From LC029 sp036676475 (GTDB lineage Bacteria; Bacillota; Bacilli; Aneurinibacillales; RAOX-1), in the NCBI GenBank assembly GCA_036676475.1, contig JAKFCU010000044.1, positions 7,721-71,720 of the forward strand: a stretch of 64,000 nt of DNA, given 5' to 3'. Numbering within the stretch: the first letter of the stretch is position 1; every line of letters starts with the position of its first letter. The translations under genes and the position numbers were made by a program. A model generated the notes under the pieces. It worked only from the letters and a program-made list of their open reading frames with translations. It had not been told where the DNA came from and did not search any database. Of the stretch, positions 17,980 through 27,611 are shown in pieces.

Positions 17980-19195
17980 TCTCCTTTACGCCGTAATACC
18001 ATGGCTTGCGGAGCGCATTAGAGCGAACCCATATCGCCAACAATAATCTGGTCCCAAATACCGCTGTAAGCAAAGTCATTGTAATACCAACCATTAAGGT
18101 GACGGCAAATCCTTGAACAGAGCTTGTCCCAAAGTAAAACATGACAGCTCCAGCGATCATAGTCGTAATATTGGCATCTAAAATGGTGGATAGAGACCGC
18201 CGCTGACCCGCACGTACGGCAGAGAGCAATGTTTTACCTGAACGAAGTTCTTCCTTAATCCGCTCATAGGTAATAATATTGGCATCCACAGCCATTCCCA
18301 CAGTTAGAATGAAGGCTGCAATACCGGGTAACGTTAATGTTGCATTCATCCAGTTCAAAATAAGCAGTATTAAATACATGTAGGCAACTAACGTAATAAT
18401 AGCAATGACACCTGGCCATCTATAGTAGAGGAACATAAAGATAAAAATTAATCCAACCCCTATAGCACTTGCAAAAATGGACTTATTCAATGATTCTGCC
18501 CCAAGCTTAGCACCAACACTGTTCGAGTATAACTCTTTCATTTCTACAGGCAAGGCTCCTGCATTTAAAATGGCTGCCAATTCCGTAGCTTCCTCTACCG
18601 TATAATTCCCTGTAATGGAAGCTGTTCCTCCGGAAATGACGCTTTGTACAACTGGACTTGTCAATATTTTTTTATCCAGAGCGATACTGATTGGTTGTCC
18701 TATATATTTCTTTGTAATGTCTTCAAATTTCTTTGCGTCCTTAAGTTTCAAGGCAATATAGGGCCTTTTTACTTCATCATATTCAACGGAAGCGCCATCT
18801 TCCGCCAAATCGTTACCTGTCATTAATTCTTCTCCTATTACACTTAAAAATGCTAATCTAGCCGGTTCACCCAACAGCTTTCGGGCCTGCTCCTGATTGG
18901 TTACTCCTGCTAGCTTGACACGTATCCGATCGTTGCCTTCGATGGAGAGTTCCGGCTCTGCCACTCCGATAATATCAATCCGCTTAATTAGTGCTCCTAC
19001 TGTATCCTTGAGAGTATTTTTCGTTAACTCCTGACCTTCCTCAATGGGCTTTACTTCATACAGAATCTCAAAACCGCCTTGCAGGTCCAAACCGAGCGTA
19101 ATGCCCTTAACCACACCACTAGCGGTAGCTCCAATGAGGCCGAAAGTTAAACCTACTACTAATAAAAAGGCTATAATTCGGCTCCATTTAATCAT
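17960..19195 (-). CDS. secD: Protein translocase subunit SecD
   Basis: Membrane component of the Sec auxiliary complex, 411 aa. It starts with a membrane helix, then the GLDLQGGFEILYEV signature, the external P1 domain (short relative to proteobacterial SecD), and a C-terminal five-helix bundle with GMAVDANIITYERIKEE. The ATG has an AGGAGG site. Translationally coupled to secF by overlap. Confidence 0.97.
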   Translation of the reverse strand: MIKWSRIIAFLLVVGLTFGLIGATASGVVKGITLGLDLQGGFEILYEVKPIEEGQELTKNTLKDTVGALIKRIDIIGVAEPELSIEGNDRIRVKLAGVTNQEQARKLLGEPARLAFLSVIGEELMTGNDLAEDGASVEYDEVKRPYIALKLKDAKKFEDITKKYIGQPISIALDKKILTSPVVQSVISGGTASITGNYTVEEATELAAILNAGALPVEMKELYSNSVGAKLGAESLNKSIFASAIGVGLIFIFMFLYYRWPGVIAIITLVAYMYLILLILNWMNATLTLPGIAAFILTVGMAVDANIITYERIKEELRSGKTLLSAVRAGQRRSLSTILDANITTMIAGAVMFYFGTSSVQGFAVTLMVGITMTLLTAVFGTRLLLAIWVRSNALRKPWYYGVKESEIGEL

Positions 19196-19350
19196 GTTTA
19201 GGCTTTTCCTCCTTTTATCTCTCTTTATCTTTGCTTTATATTCAGCAAAGGGCCTTCTTCTCCAATAGTGCTATTATACGCATCCGTTAAAATACATGTC
19301 AATTGACGGGAATAAATCACAAAAAGGAGTAACATATCTGGTCTTTTCTC

Positions 19351-19602
19351 TTATTCGAACTCTCCCCGATAAACTTTCATGGTCATCCAATTCATGAACT
19401 TGGTAACGGATAAAGATAAAATATCATTTACCATTTTATGTATGGGGGGGATTTCTTTACGATAAGTACTGGATACGCATTCCCAAATTTCTTGAGAAGT
19501 GACATTTTCATATCCAAGAAAATGAAATTCTTCCGCCTTACTCTGACAAATATCCTTCATCTCTAATTTTAACCTTTTCAAATCATTTTGATGTTCTTCC
19601 AT
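19351..19602 (-). CDS. comN: ComN-like post-transcriptional regulator
   Basis: Small helical protein of 83 aa from an ATG with a GGGAGAGG site 8 bases upstream; the frame extends further upstream but with poorer context. It contains the family-like core LGYENVTSQEIWECV and a basic C-terminal stretch. In B. subtilis ComN (YrzD) affects comE mRNA and works with DivIVA at poles and septa, and the gene also lies between secDF and spoVB as here. Assignment rests on length, position and sequence resemblance. Confidence 0.75.
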   Translation of the reverse strand: MEEHQNDLKRLKLEMKDICQSKAEEFHFLGYENVTSQEIWECVSSTYRKEIPPIHKMVNDILSLSVTKFMNWMTMKVYRGEFE

Positions 19603-19707
19603 ATTAGACCTCTCCCAATAATATTTGGTCATGTCCCACTTGTACATGCATATCTATATTATGTAACCGTTTGTACACTTCGCGGATAAGGAAAAGGAGC
19701 AGTCGGC

Positions 19708-21285
19708 ATGACCAAGCAAACATTTTATAAGGGTACGTTGATTCTTGTTGTAGCAGGACTACTCACTAAATTGATGGGTTTTATAAACCGTATATTTCTT
19801 TCTCGCATTATTGGGGCAGAAGGGATGGGGCTTTACCAAATGGCTGTACCCACCCTTTATCTGGTCATTACCCTCACCCAATTCGGATTGCCCATTGCCA
19901 TTTCAAAGCTGGTTGCCGAAGCGGCTGCCGAAAATAATACAAATAAAATTAAATCCATTTTAAAAATTTCATTGCTGCTCGTGTCCATACTCAGTGTCAT
20001 TTTCACGCTAGCCATGGTTGCAGGAGCACCCTTTATCTCCCAACATCTTTTGACTGATCCAAGAGCGTACTATTCCCTCATTGGGATCGCCCCCATTGTT
20101 CCTATTGTAGCCATCTCATCGATTATCCGCGGATATTTTCAAGGCAAGCAGAATATGATACCTACGGCAAGCTCTCAGGTTATTGAACAATTTGTCCGAA
20201 TCTTCACCGTAATCTTCCTGGCCAATGCCTTTTTACCAAAAGGAGTGGAATATGCCGCTGCTGCGGCCATGGTTGGAGTAGTGCTGGGTGAGTTGGCGGG
20301 AGTGCTATCTTTGCTTTACCAATTCCGCCAAACCAAGCTCAAGCATGTATGGGCAGGATCTAAAATGAGCAAAGCCCTTCAACGACATAGAGATACGCTT
20401 AAGGGCCTGGTTCGGATCGCCATTCCGGTTACATCAGGAAGGCTGATCGGTTCTTTAACCTTTTGGATTGAGCCCATTGTTGTGGCCCAAAGTCTGGCTA
20501 TTGCCGGATTAAGCACGGCTGCGGCCACTACCTATTACGGTCAACTTCAGGGGATGGCTATCCCTCTTCTTACCTTTCCGACCTTCTTTACTTATTCTCT
20601 TGCCGTTTCACTAGTTCCTGCTGTAGCCGAGGCGCATGCTAAAAAAAATTGGGCTATGGTTCATCGGCGAATTCATCAATCCCTTAGGATCGCCCTCATT
20701 ATTGGTGCCCCTTTTACCGTACTCCTGTATATTTTAGCCGAGCCGTTATGCCAGGTTATATATGGTTCCATAGAGGTAGGCACCATCATGAAGCTGATGG
20801 TACCCTTTTGTTTATTATTATACTTCCAAGGGCCTCTGGCTGCCGCCTTACAAGGATTGGATTACGCTCAGGTGGCAATGAAAAACACCATATACGGTGC
20901 CATCCTAAAAACAGTAACTATCTATCTTCTGGCAACGACCCCAGGAGTAGGTCCACATGGCATTACGATTGCCATTAGTATTGGAATTGTGATTGTAACC
21001 TTATTACACTTTTTCAGCATTGTAAAGCTAACGGGCTTTACCATTCATCTCTTTGACTTCGTTAAGGTAATAGGTGCCATGGGCATGATGGGATGGACAG
21101 GATATTTAATGTTCGAATCCCTTCAAGCAACATGGCAGCTCTCAACTGCCTTGTTCATGACCTCTATAGGCTCCATGGCCGTTTATTTAATCTTATTGGT
21201 TTGGCTAAAAGTACTAGGTCGCCAGGATGTTCAAAGAATTCCTTGGATAGGAAGGATCATTGCTCCCTTCTTTAAGCTTCGTTAA
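19708..21285 (+). CDS. spoVB: Stage V sporulation protein B, MOP-superfamily flippase
   Basis: Polytopic membrane protein of 525 aa with about 14 hydrophobic helices, related to MurJ/Wzx lipid-carrier flippases. Features include KGTLILVVAGLLTKLMGFINRIFLSRIIGAEGMGLYQM at the start, typical of SpoVB. In B. subtilis it is needed for spore cortex synthesis. It has its own AAAAGGAG site and is transcribed away from comN and towards the DUF421 gene, ending 4 bases inside its 3' end on the opposite strand. Confidence 0.93.
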   Translation: MTKQTFYKGTLILVVAGLLTKLMGFINRIFLSRIIGAEGMGLYQMAVPTLYLVITLTQFGLPIAISKLVAEAAAENNTNKIKSILKISLLLVSILSVIFTLAMVAGAPFISQHLLTDPRAYYSLIGIAPIVPIVAISSIIRGYFQGKQNMIPTASSQVIEQFVRIFTVIFLANAFLPKGVEYAAAAAMVGVVLGELAGVLSLLYQFRQTKLKHVWAGSKMSKALQRHRDTLKGLVRIAIPVTSGRLIGSLTFWIEPIVVAQSLAIAGLSTAAATTYYGQLQGMAIPLLTFPTFFTYSLAVSLVPAVAEAHAKKNWAMVHRRIHQSLRIALIIGAPFTVLLYILAEPLCQVIYGSIEVGTIMKLMVPFCLLLYFQGPLAAALQGLDYAQVAMKNTIYGAILKTVTIYLLATTPGVGPHGITIAISIGIVIVTLLHFFSIVKLTGFTIHLFDFVKVIGAMGMMGWTGYLMFESLQATWQLSTALFMTSIGSMAVYLILLVWLKVLGRQDVQRIPWIGRIIAPFFKLR

Positions 21286-21830
21286 GCTTTTTTCTTGTCC
21301 AAAAACATTGTTCCTTGGCGATCAATACTGCAATAGGCAACTTCTTTAAAACGTCTTGCTCCAAATTTTTGAACTTCATTTTTGAGCCAAAATCGTGTTT
21401 TTCCGATTTTCCCTAAATTCATATCGAGTACCTTTCCGTCTAAAATGAGAGGAAGAGGCAGTATCCCGATTGGCTGCTGGATGACCATGGGCTCAAGAGC
21501 GCCCATCTCTACATCTGCTGTCTGGACTCTAATAGGCTTCCTTTCTTGTAATGGTTTTTGTTCCCCCCAGCTTGCAGGCTGATCTGTCTTCTTCTTTCGA
21601 AACACGGGACCAAAAACAAAATGAAGAATCAGCAGAATGGAAATGGGGAGGAGAATAACCGATAAAGGTTTACCAGGTTCATCAATGGCCAAAACAGAAA
21701 ATTGGGCAACGATAAAAGCAATCAACAAATCCGCTAAAGTGGGTTTCTTCTTTTTCCAAAAAGAGTACATGACCAACATAACCAGAAAATAAAAAAACAA
21801 GGTGCGTACCAGTAGGATTACCAGCTCCAT
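21282..21830 (-). CDS. DUF421 family membrane protein (YrbG-like)
   Basis: Protein of 182 aa with three N-terminal membrane helices (about 5-22, 32-50, 58-75), a polar linker, and a C-terminal DUF421 cytoplasmic domain (LPLPLILDGKVLDMNLGKIG then WLKNEVQKFGARRFKEV). B. subtilis YrbG has the same design and the same neighbour, spoVB. Members of the wider YetF group are linked to spore germination and membrane function, but a reaction is not known. Its 3' end overlaps that of spoVB tail-to-tail. Confidence 0.85.
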   Translation of the reverse strand: MELVILLVRTLFFYFLVMLVMYSFWKKKKPTLADLLIAFIVAQFSVLAIDEPGKPLSVILLPISILLILHFVFGPVFRKKKTDQPASWGEQKPLQERKPIRVQTADVEMGALEPMVIQQPIGILPLPLILDGKVLDMNLGKIGKTRFWLKNEVQKFGARRFKEVAYCSIDRQGTMFLDKKKA

Positions 21831-21909
21831 TGGAATCCTCCTTGTGGATACCGATTACTCCCTAGTCTGAACTGGAGGGAGTAGATCTATGTACAGCACC
21901 TTGTACCAA

Positions 21910-22881
21910 CTACATCCATCTTCTTTTTTTAAATATATACAGCATCAACCCGGTGATCATGATCATAAAAAAACTGATGGCCCCCGTTGCCCATATCTTA
22001 TCCCCCATGGGAAGTTCTACATTCATTCCAAAAAAACCAGTGATAAAGGTAAGTGGCATCATGATCGTGGAGATAATGGTCAGTACCCTCATAATTTCTG
22101 TTGTTTTGGCACTTACGATGGAATAATACGTATCCATGGCTCCATTTACCAGATCGCGAAAGGTTTCTGTGGAGTCTACAATTCGCTCCAAATGATCAAC
22201 CAAATCGATATAGAAAGGAATGTTTTCTTCGCGAATTTCAAAGGAAAGCCGACCGTTTAAATTAGCAAATATTCTCTTTTGAGGCAGTATGACGCGACGA
22301 ATCAGGATAATGGTCCGTTTCAGCGCTAGAAACTCTTCCGTAATTTCCTCTACCTTATGGTAATAAATCTCATCTTCCAATTCATCGATACGAACACTAA
22401 TCCGATCTAGAATCGGGAAGTATTCATCTGTAATGCCATCTACGATATTATAAAGAAGATAATCAGGACCTTTGTTCATATAATCTTTGCTCTTTAAACA
22501 GGCTGCAGCGATTCGGCCAATGGTACTCATCGGGCTCTTGTGAATGGTCACAATGTAGTTAGGACCTAAAAAGACATTCAACTCTAATGTTGTAATCTCA
22601 TTGTCGCTCTCCTCGTTATATCGAAGGGAGTGAAAAACGAAGAAATAATAATCTTCGTAGTTGTCAACCTTTGCGCGCGGAGATACATGCAGACAGTCTT
22701 CAATCGCTAAGGGGTGGAAGTTAAAAATATTGGCTATATAATGAAGTTCCTCATTCCCAACGTCATACAAATCAATCCACAGCAAATCCTCCGGTGATTT
22801 CAGAAAATAATTAATTTTCTCCAAGTCCATATCGTGGTACACTTGCTGCTCGGAATGATTATAAAAATAGGTTTTGATCAT
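21910..22881 (-). CDS. corA: CorA-type magnesium/cobalt channel
   Basis: Pentameric divalent-cation channel of 323 aa. A long cytoplasmic, mainly helical N-terminal domain is followed by two C-terminal membrane helices. The selectivity signature GMN is seen in ITGFFGMNVELP between them, and the C terminus ends with the basic IFKKRRWM. Monocistronic, with a terminator upstream separating it from the ArsB/NhaD gene. Confidence 0.94.
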   Translation of the reverse strand: MIKTYFYNHSEQQVYHDMDLEKINYFLKSPEDLLWIDLYDVGNEELHYIANIFNFHPLAIEDCLHVSPRAKVDNYEDYYFFVFHSLRYNEESDNEITTLELNVFLGPNYIVTIHKSPMSTIGRIAAACLKSKDYMNKGPDYLLYNIVDGITDEYFPILDRISVRIDELEDEIYYHKVEEITEEFLALKRTIILIRRVILPQKRIFANLNGRLSFEIREENIPFYIDLVDHLERIVDSTETFRDLVNGAMDTYYSIVSAKTTEIMRVLTIISTIMMPLTFITGFFGMNVELPMGDKIWATGAISFFMIMITGLMLYIFKKRRWM

Positions 22882-22914
22882 CTTCCATTCACCCCATTGC
22901 GCTCAATAATAATG

Positions 22915-22940
22915 AAAAGGGCAGAAAAACCTGCCCTTTT
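22915..22940 (-). terminator. Terminator after ArsB/NhaD-type gene
   Basis: AAAAGGGCAG and CTGCCCTTTT around AAAAAC. Symmetrical A- and T-tracts would allow either direction. It lies between the transporter stop and the corA start. Confidence 0.85.
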
Positions 22941-22988
22941 ATCATATATAACGATTGAAAACTTTTCAATTTCATATTGTTTTTTATT

Positions 22989-24323
22989 TTAAAGAAAAGC
23001 AACAAGATATCTAAAATAAATATAAACAGTAGCGATAATCAATGTAACTAGCGTGATCGGCGCTCCAATTTTTAAGAAATCCATGTAAGAGAACCCGTTT
23101 CCTTCCCGGGCTGCCATACCTGCTACAATCACGTTGGCTGAAGCCCCGATGATTGTACCGTTTCCTCCCAAACAAGCACCAAGAGCAAGAGACCACCACA
23201 ATGCGTTTATTTCTGGAGAATCAGTGGCAAGCCCTAAACCTGTTCCCATATCTTGAATCAAAGGAATCATGGTAGCCACAAACGGTATATTATCAATGGT
23301 GGCTGAAGCAATTCCTGAAACCCAAAGGATCAGCAAACCGGCCATCGGAATATTTCCTTCTGTCAAATCCAGCATAGCTAGTGCAATGTTCTTGATGATC
23401 CCAACATCGACCAAACCGCCAACCAAAGTAAAGAGCCCAGCAAAGAAGAAGATGGTAATCCACTCCACAGAATGGAAAACTTCCTCCATATCGTGTTCCT
23501 TCACTCCAATCAGCATGAGAATGGTGGCTCCCCCAATAGCAACCACAGCTGCATCTAAGTGAAGCACGGAATGAAGCATAAATCCTAAAATCGTCAGCCC
23601 AAGAACAATGAGACATTTTTTCATGAGCGGATAATCTGTAATATATTCATTCTCATTTAAATTCATTATCTTCTGCTTCGTTGCCTCATCCGCACTCATT
23701 TGCTTGCGATAGATGAGATAAAGAATATACAGGATCACCGCACTAATAACGATAATGACAGGTGCCAAATTAAAAAGGAAAGCATTGAAGGTCAAATGAG
23801 GATTCGCTCCTCCAATCATAATATTCGGCGGATCCCCGATGAGTGTTGCTGTTCCGCCAATATTTGAAAACAATACCTCTGAAATCAGAAAGGGAACCGG
23901 ATTTACCCCTAAAATCCGCGTAATTGAAAACGTTACCGGTACAACTAGCAATACGGTCGTGACATTGTCTAATAAGGCAGATGCTACCGCTGTCAAAACA
24001 GATAGCATTAAGAGAATGCGAATGGGCTCTCCTCCTGCCATCTTTGCTGCTTTTACTGCCGCATATTGAAAGACCCCCGTCTTATTAGTAATTCCGACTA
24101 GAATCATCATTCCAATTAAGAGAGTGATTGTTCCCCATTCAATATGATGGGTAAAAGCTGCATCAAGATCTACAATCCCAAAGCCTATCATTAATATGGC
24201 CCCTAGCAAGGCGATTACAGCTCGATTGATTTTCTCTGTGATAATAATCGCATAGGTGACTAAAAAGATGATGACAGCTATGTATATTTGTGCAGTTGAC
24301 GCCTCTGCTACATGATGTTCCAC
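22989..24323 (-). CDS. ArsB/NhaD family ion transporter
   Basis: Membrane transporter of 444 aa with about 11-12 helices belonging to the ion transporter superfamily (ArsB, NhaD, CitM). Characteristic segments are LLDNVTTVLLVVPVTF with the unwound DN, NIGGTATLIGDPPNIMIG, and in the second repeat SATIDNIPFVATMIPL and ACLGGNGTIIGASANVIVAG. The signature fits sodium/proton or arsenite/anion exchange; the substrate cannot be assigned. Not adjacent to ars regulators, so an arsenic role has no support from context. Confidence 0.88.
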   Translation of the reverse strand: MEHHVAEASTAQIYIAVIIFLVTYAIIITEKINRAVIALLGAILMIGFGIVDLDAAFTHHIEWGTITLLIGMMILVGITNKTGVFQYAAVKAAKMAGGEPIRILLMLSVLTAVASALLDNVTTVLLVVPVTFSITRILGVNPVPFLISEVLFSNIGGTATLIGDPPNIMIGGANPHLTFNAFLFNLAPVIIVISAVILYILYLIYRKQMSADEATKQKIMNLNENEYITDYPLMKKCLIVLGLTILGFMLHSVLHLDAAVVAIGGATILMLIGVKEHDMEEVFHSVEWITIFFFAGLFTLVGGLVDVGIIKNIALAMLDLTEGNIPMAGLLILWVSGIASATIDNIPFVATMIPLIQDMGTGLGLATDSPEINALWWSLALGACLGGNGTIIGASANVIVAGMAAREGNGFSYMDFLKIGAPITLVTLIIATVYIYFRYLVAFL

Positions 24324-24473
24324 TTTTGTCTCTTCCTCCCTCTACTTTTAAATTATCTTCAATATTATAGCGAAGTTAGTTATGTCAGTCCATGTTTTAA
24401 GACAGACTGTCATAAATCGCCAGCCCCATTCATAGATTGTACAAATCCTTTGAACATGTGGGAGGTAATGTTA

Positions 24474-24857
24474 ATGAAAACCATCGCATCATCTTCATCC
24501 CCCATTATAACCGGAACTCTAACCACCATCGGACTCGTCCTGATTGGATCCCTGCTTACATCCTTACTCCTTCAATTCAGCAGTTTAAGTGAAATGAGTC
24601 TACCTTACTTTACTTACGCCATTAATGGCCTAAGTCTTCTCATTGGAGGATGGATTGCTGGAAGAAAAGGGGGACAAAAGGGCTGGTACTTTGGCGGATT
24701 AACCGGAATCGCTTATTTTATTCTTATCATTTTAATTGGCTTTCTGGCCTTTGATGTAACACCCCAATTGAATGCTGTGCTTTATCTTGCCTTAGCATTT
24801 TTAGTGGGGGCCTCAGGCGGTATTTTTGGTGTTAACATGTCAGGCGGCGGAAAATAA
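24474..24857 (+). CDS. TIGR04086/YrzE-like membrane protein
   Basis: Small membrane protein, 127 aa from an ATG 7 bases after GGAGGT. Four hydrophobic segments are visible. Between the second and third sits the glycine-rich loop GGWIAGRKGGQKGWYFGGLTG typical of TIGR04086 proteins, and the C terminus is glycine-rich (GVNMSGGGK). B. subtilis YrzE occupies the same position next to yajC. Function unknown. It is convergent with yajC. Confidence 0.8.
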   Translation: MKTIASSSSPIITGTLTTIGLVLIGSLLTSLLLQFSSLSEMSLPYFTYAINGLSLLIGGWIAGRKGGQKGWYFGGLTGIAYFILIILIGFLAFDVTPQLNAVLYLALAFLVGASGGIFGVNMSGGGK

Positions 24858-24860
24858 AAA

Positions 24861-24992
24861 TTCCCTACCTTGACATTGGGATAGTTTAACGTCAAGGGCC
24901 AAGCCCTTAGTTCTGATAAAATAAATTTATCAGAACTAACCCGAAGGGTTGATGTCAAGTTACCCCAAAACCCTTGATGTCAAGGTAGGGAA
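24861..24992. repeat. Nested palindromic element, 132 bp
   Basis: Perfect outer inverted repeats TTCCCTACCTTGACAT (24861-24876) and its complement (24977-24992). At the centre is a perfect 14-bp stem TTAGTTCTGATAAA (24907-24920) pairing with 24926-24939. Shorter hairpins (GGGCC-AAGCCC, CCCGAAGGG) lie between. Non-coding, between convergent genes. It could be a miniature transposable element. Confidence 0.75.
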
Positions 24993-25040
24993 AGTCTTGC
25001 TCGCTCCACTACCCTAAGTAGAGCGGCAAGACTATTTTTT
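24993..25040 (+). terminator. Terminator after yrzE-like gene
   Basis: Imperfect long stem (AGTCTTGC...CGCTC-ACTA / GTAG-AGCG...GCAAGACT) followed by ATTTTTT on the plus strand. The T-tract overlaps the yajC stop codon on the other strand. Confidence 0.8.
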
Positions 25041-25353
25041 ACTTATCGTTTGAGTCGTCGCTTAGTACTTGATTAATCGCTTGTCTTTCTAACGTGACTT
25101 TGGTATTGTCAGAGATTTTAACAATAACCGTTTCTTCTTTCAGCTCCAAAACCGTTCCATGAATTCCTCCGATAGTCACGATTTGATCCCCTTTTTTAAC
25201 TGCTCCTAGCATCGCCGTTCTTTGTTTTTGCTTTTTTTGCTGTGGACGAATGAGCAGGAAATAAAAGATGGCAAACATGAGGACAAGCGGTAAAATCGAT
25301 CCTAGAAAACCTCCTCCAGTTGCTGCACCTTCTGCTAGTTCAAATGACATCAA
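25039..25353 (-). CDS. yajC: Preprotein translocase subunit YajC
   Basis: Single-pass membrane accessory subunit of SecDF, 104 aa. One N-terminal hydrophobic helix (GSILPLVLMFAIFYFLLIRPQ) with the family signature RPQQKKQK, then a small cytoplasmic domain (KKGDQIVTIGGIHGTV). Last gene of the ruvC-to-yajC unit. Confidence 0.96.
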   Translation of the reverse strand: MMSFELAEGAATGGGFLGSILPLVLMFAIFYFLLIRPQQKKQKQRTAMLGAVKKGDQIVTIGGIHGTVLELKEETVIVKISDNTKVTLERQAINQVLSDDSNDK

Positions 25354-25369
25354 AATCCCTCCTTATGTA

Positions 25370-26500
25370 TTAAAAAGATCTTTCTTCATTTAACCCGTAT
25401 TGGGCAAAAAATTCATTACGAAAATCCATCAAACGGTCCTCCATTATGGCCTCTCGCACGTTCTCCATCAAGCGAAGGAGAAAATGCAAATTGTGATAAG
25501 AGGTCAGGCGGAGTCCAAATATTTCATCTGCATTAAACAAATGTCGAATATAGGCACGCGTATAATTGCTGCATGTATAACAACTGCACTCGGGATCTAG
25601 CGGTGTAAAATCCTCCTTGAATTTGGCATTTCGGATTACGAGTCTTCCTTGACTGGTCATACATGTCCCATTTCGAGCAATCCTGGTGGGCAGAACACAG
25701 TCAAACATATCGATTCCCCGTATCGCACCATCAATCAAGGCATCCGGAGAACCTACCCCCATCAAATACCTAGGCTTATTAGCCGGCAACAAAGGTACCG
25801 TATAATCCAACACCTCATCCATCATAGCCTTGGGCTCTCCCACGCTAAGGCCTCCGATAGCATAGCCAGGAAGATCTAAGGAAGTAATTTCCTTTGCACT
25901 TTGCTCTCGGAGTTCACGGTACATGCCTCCTTGAACAATCCCAAACAGTGCTTGGTCATATGGCCGAGTATGGGCTTTCACACATCGTTCCAGCCAACGA
26001 GTGGTCCTCTCCAAGGAGCTTTTTACATACTCATATTCAGCCGGATAAGGTGCACATTCATCAAATGCCATCATGATATCTGCACCAAGGGCATTTTGGA
26101 TTTCCATAGCTTCCTCTGGGCCAATAAATAGCTTGGCACCGCTTAAATGAGAACGAAAATGAACCCCTTCCTCCTTAATCTGGCGAAGATTGCTTAAGCT
26201 AAAAACCTGAAATCCACCGCTATCTGTCAAGATGGGGCGATCCCAGTTCATAAAGGAATGCAAACCTCCTGCTTTCTTTACAATCTCATGCCCTGGGCGC
26301 AAAAAAAGATGATAGGTGTTGCTTAAGATAATTTGCGCATCCATTTCCTTCAGCTCTTCCGGACTCATCGCCTTCACTGTTGCTAATGTTCCAACTGGCA
26401 TAAAGATAGGTGTTTCAATAATTCCATGGGGAGTATGCAATCGACCTCTACGAGCGCCTGTTTGTTTACAGACTTTTATTAATTCATATTTTACCGCCAA
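25370..26500 (-). CDS. tgt: tRNA-guanine transglycosylase
   Basis: Exchanges guanine for preQ1 at position 34 of GUN-anticodon tRNAs, the step before QueA. The frame is open further upstream, but a TTG at 26500 has GGAGG at 8-base spacing and gives the normal 376-aa protein starting with AVKYELIKV. Catalytic aspartates occur in LTDSGGFQVFSL and DCVLPTRIARNG. The zinc ligands are in CSCYTCSNYTRAYIRHL (three Cys and a His). Sits between queA and yajC. Confidence 0.96.
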   Translation of the reverse strand: MAVKYELIKVCKQTGARRGRLHTPHGIIETPIFMPVGTLATVKAMSPEELKEMDAQIILSNTYHLFLRPGHEIVKKAGGLHSFMNWDRPILTDSGGFQVFSLSNLRQIKEEGVHFRSHLSGAKLFIGPEEAMEIQNALGADIMMAFDECAPYPAEYEYVKSSLERTTRWLERCVKAHTRPYDQALFGIVQGGMYRELREQSAKEITSLDLPGYAIGGLSVGEPKAMMDEVLDYTVPLLPANKPRYLMGVGSPDALIDGAIRGIDMFDCVLPTRIARNGTCMTSQGRLVIRNAKFKEDFTPLDPECSCYTCSNYTRAYIRHLFNADEIFGLRLTSYHNLHFLLRLMENVREAIMEDRLMDFRNEFFAQYGLNEERSF

Positions 26501-26570
26501 AGTAAAATTCCTCCACTCTACAAACATTATACACGAAATGCTAGGTTAGGAAAACCAGCTGATACGTTAG

Positions 26571-27605
26571 TTAAACCATAAACATGGCATCCCCAAAGCT
26601 GAAAAAACGGTATCCTTCCTGAATGGCTTCATGATACGCATGCAAGACGTTCTCTCTTCCGGCAAAGGCACTAACCAGCATGACTAGCGTTGATTTGGGA
26701 AGATGGAAATTCGTGAGCAGGGCATCTACAATCAAAAAAGAATAACCGGGATAAATAAAAATATCAGTCCATCCGGATGTTTCCGTCAATTTCCCGCCAG
26801 CTTTACGACCGACTGTCTCCAAAGTTCTTGTCGCCGTTGTTCCCACCGCAACCACTCGCTTCCCGCGCTCTTTCGTCGCGTTAATGAGGTCAGCATCTTC
26901 TTTGGAAATTTCATAGTATTCTGCATGCATTTTATGCTCAAGAACATTTTCCACTTGAACCGGACGAAACGTTCCAAGTCCAACATGCAGGGTGACATAG
27001 GCAATATTGACACCTTTACTTTTTATTTGCTGAAGATATTCCTTTGTAAAGTGAAGCCCTGCCGTAGGGGCTGCCGCTGATCCTGGGTTTCTGGCAAAGA
27101 CGGTCTGATAGCGTTCCGCTTCCTCTAATTGTTCCTTAATATATGGAGGAAGAGGCATTTGCCCTAATTCATCGAGAATTTCATGGAAGATTCCTTCATA
27201 TTCAAAGCGAATCACTCGTCCACCCGCTTCTGTACTATCCTCGCAAATCCCCGTTAACATTCCTTCTCCAAAAGACAAGACCGTTCCTGGCCTGACCTTT
27301 TTCCCAGGTTTAACTAATGTTTCCCATCGGTCATCTGTCAATTGCTTGAGTAATAGAAGTTCCACCTTCGCCCCTGTCTCCTGTTTCACGCCAAAAAGAC
27401 GGGCCGGAATCACTCGTGTATCATTCAACACGAGCGTGTCTCCCGGCTCTAAATAATGAATCAAATGCGTGAAAGATTCATGGCGAACCTCTCCTGTGAG
27501 TCGATCAAGCACAAGTAGCCTAGACGAGCTGCGCTCCTTCAGCGGGCTCTGGGCAATCAGCTCATCCGGCAATTCAAAATCATAGTCATTTACATTCACG
27601 TTCAA
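26571..27605 (-). CDS. queA: tRNA preQ1 ribosyltransferase-isomerase QueA
   Basis: Uses S-adenosylmethionine as ribosyl donor to convert preQ1-tRNA to epoxyqueuosine-tRNA. It is 344 aa, normal length. Conserved segments are FELPDELIAQSPL at the start, NDTRVIPARLFG, AAPTAGLHFTKE, HVGLGTFRPV and TNFHLPKSTLVMLVSAFAG. Forms a queuosine pair with tgt, 43 bases or more upstream of it, in the conserved spoIID-queA-tgt-yajC order. Confidence 0.97.
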   Translation of the reverse strand: MNVNVNDYDFELPDELIAQSPLKERSSSRLLVLDRLTGEVRHESFTHLIHYLEPGDTLVLNDTRVIPARLFGVKQETGAKVELLLLKQLTDDRWETLVKPGKKVRPGTVLSFGEGMLTGICEDSTEAGGRVIRFEYEGIFHEILDELGQMPLPPYIKEQLEEAERYQTVFARNPGSAAAPTAGLHFTKEYLQQIKSKGVNIAYVTLHVGLGTFRPVQVENVLEHKMHAEYYEISKEDADLINATKERGKRVVAVGTTATRTLETVGRKAGGKLTETSGWTDIFIYPGYSFLIVDALLTNFHLPKSTLVMLVSAFAGRENVLHAYHEAIQEGYRFFSFGDAMFMV

Positions 27606-27611
27606 TCATCC

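Noticed and set aside
22989..24323. Arsenite efflux pump ArsB
   Set aside because: Superfamily match is clear, but no arsenic regulator or reductase is nearby and NhaD/CitM-type members share the same motifs, so only a general transporter call is made.
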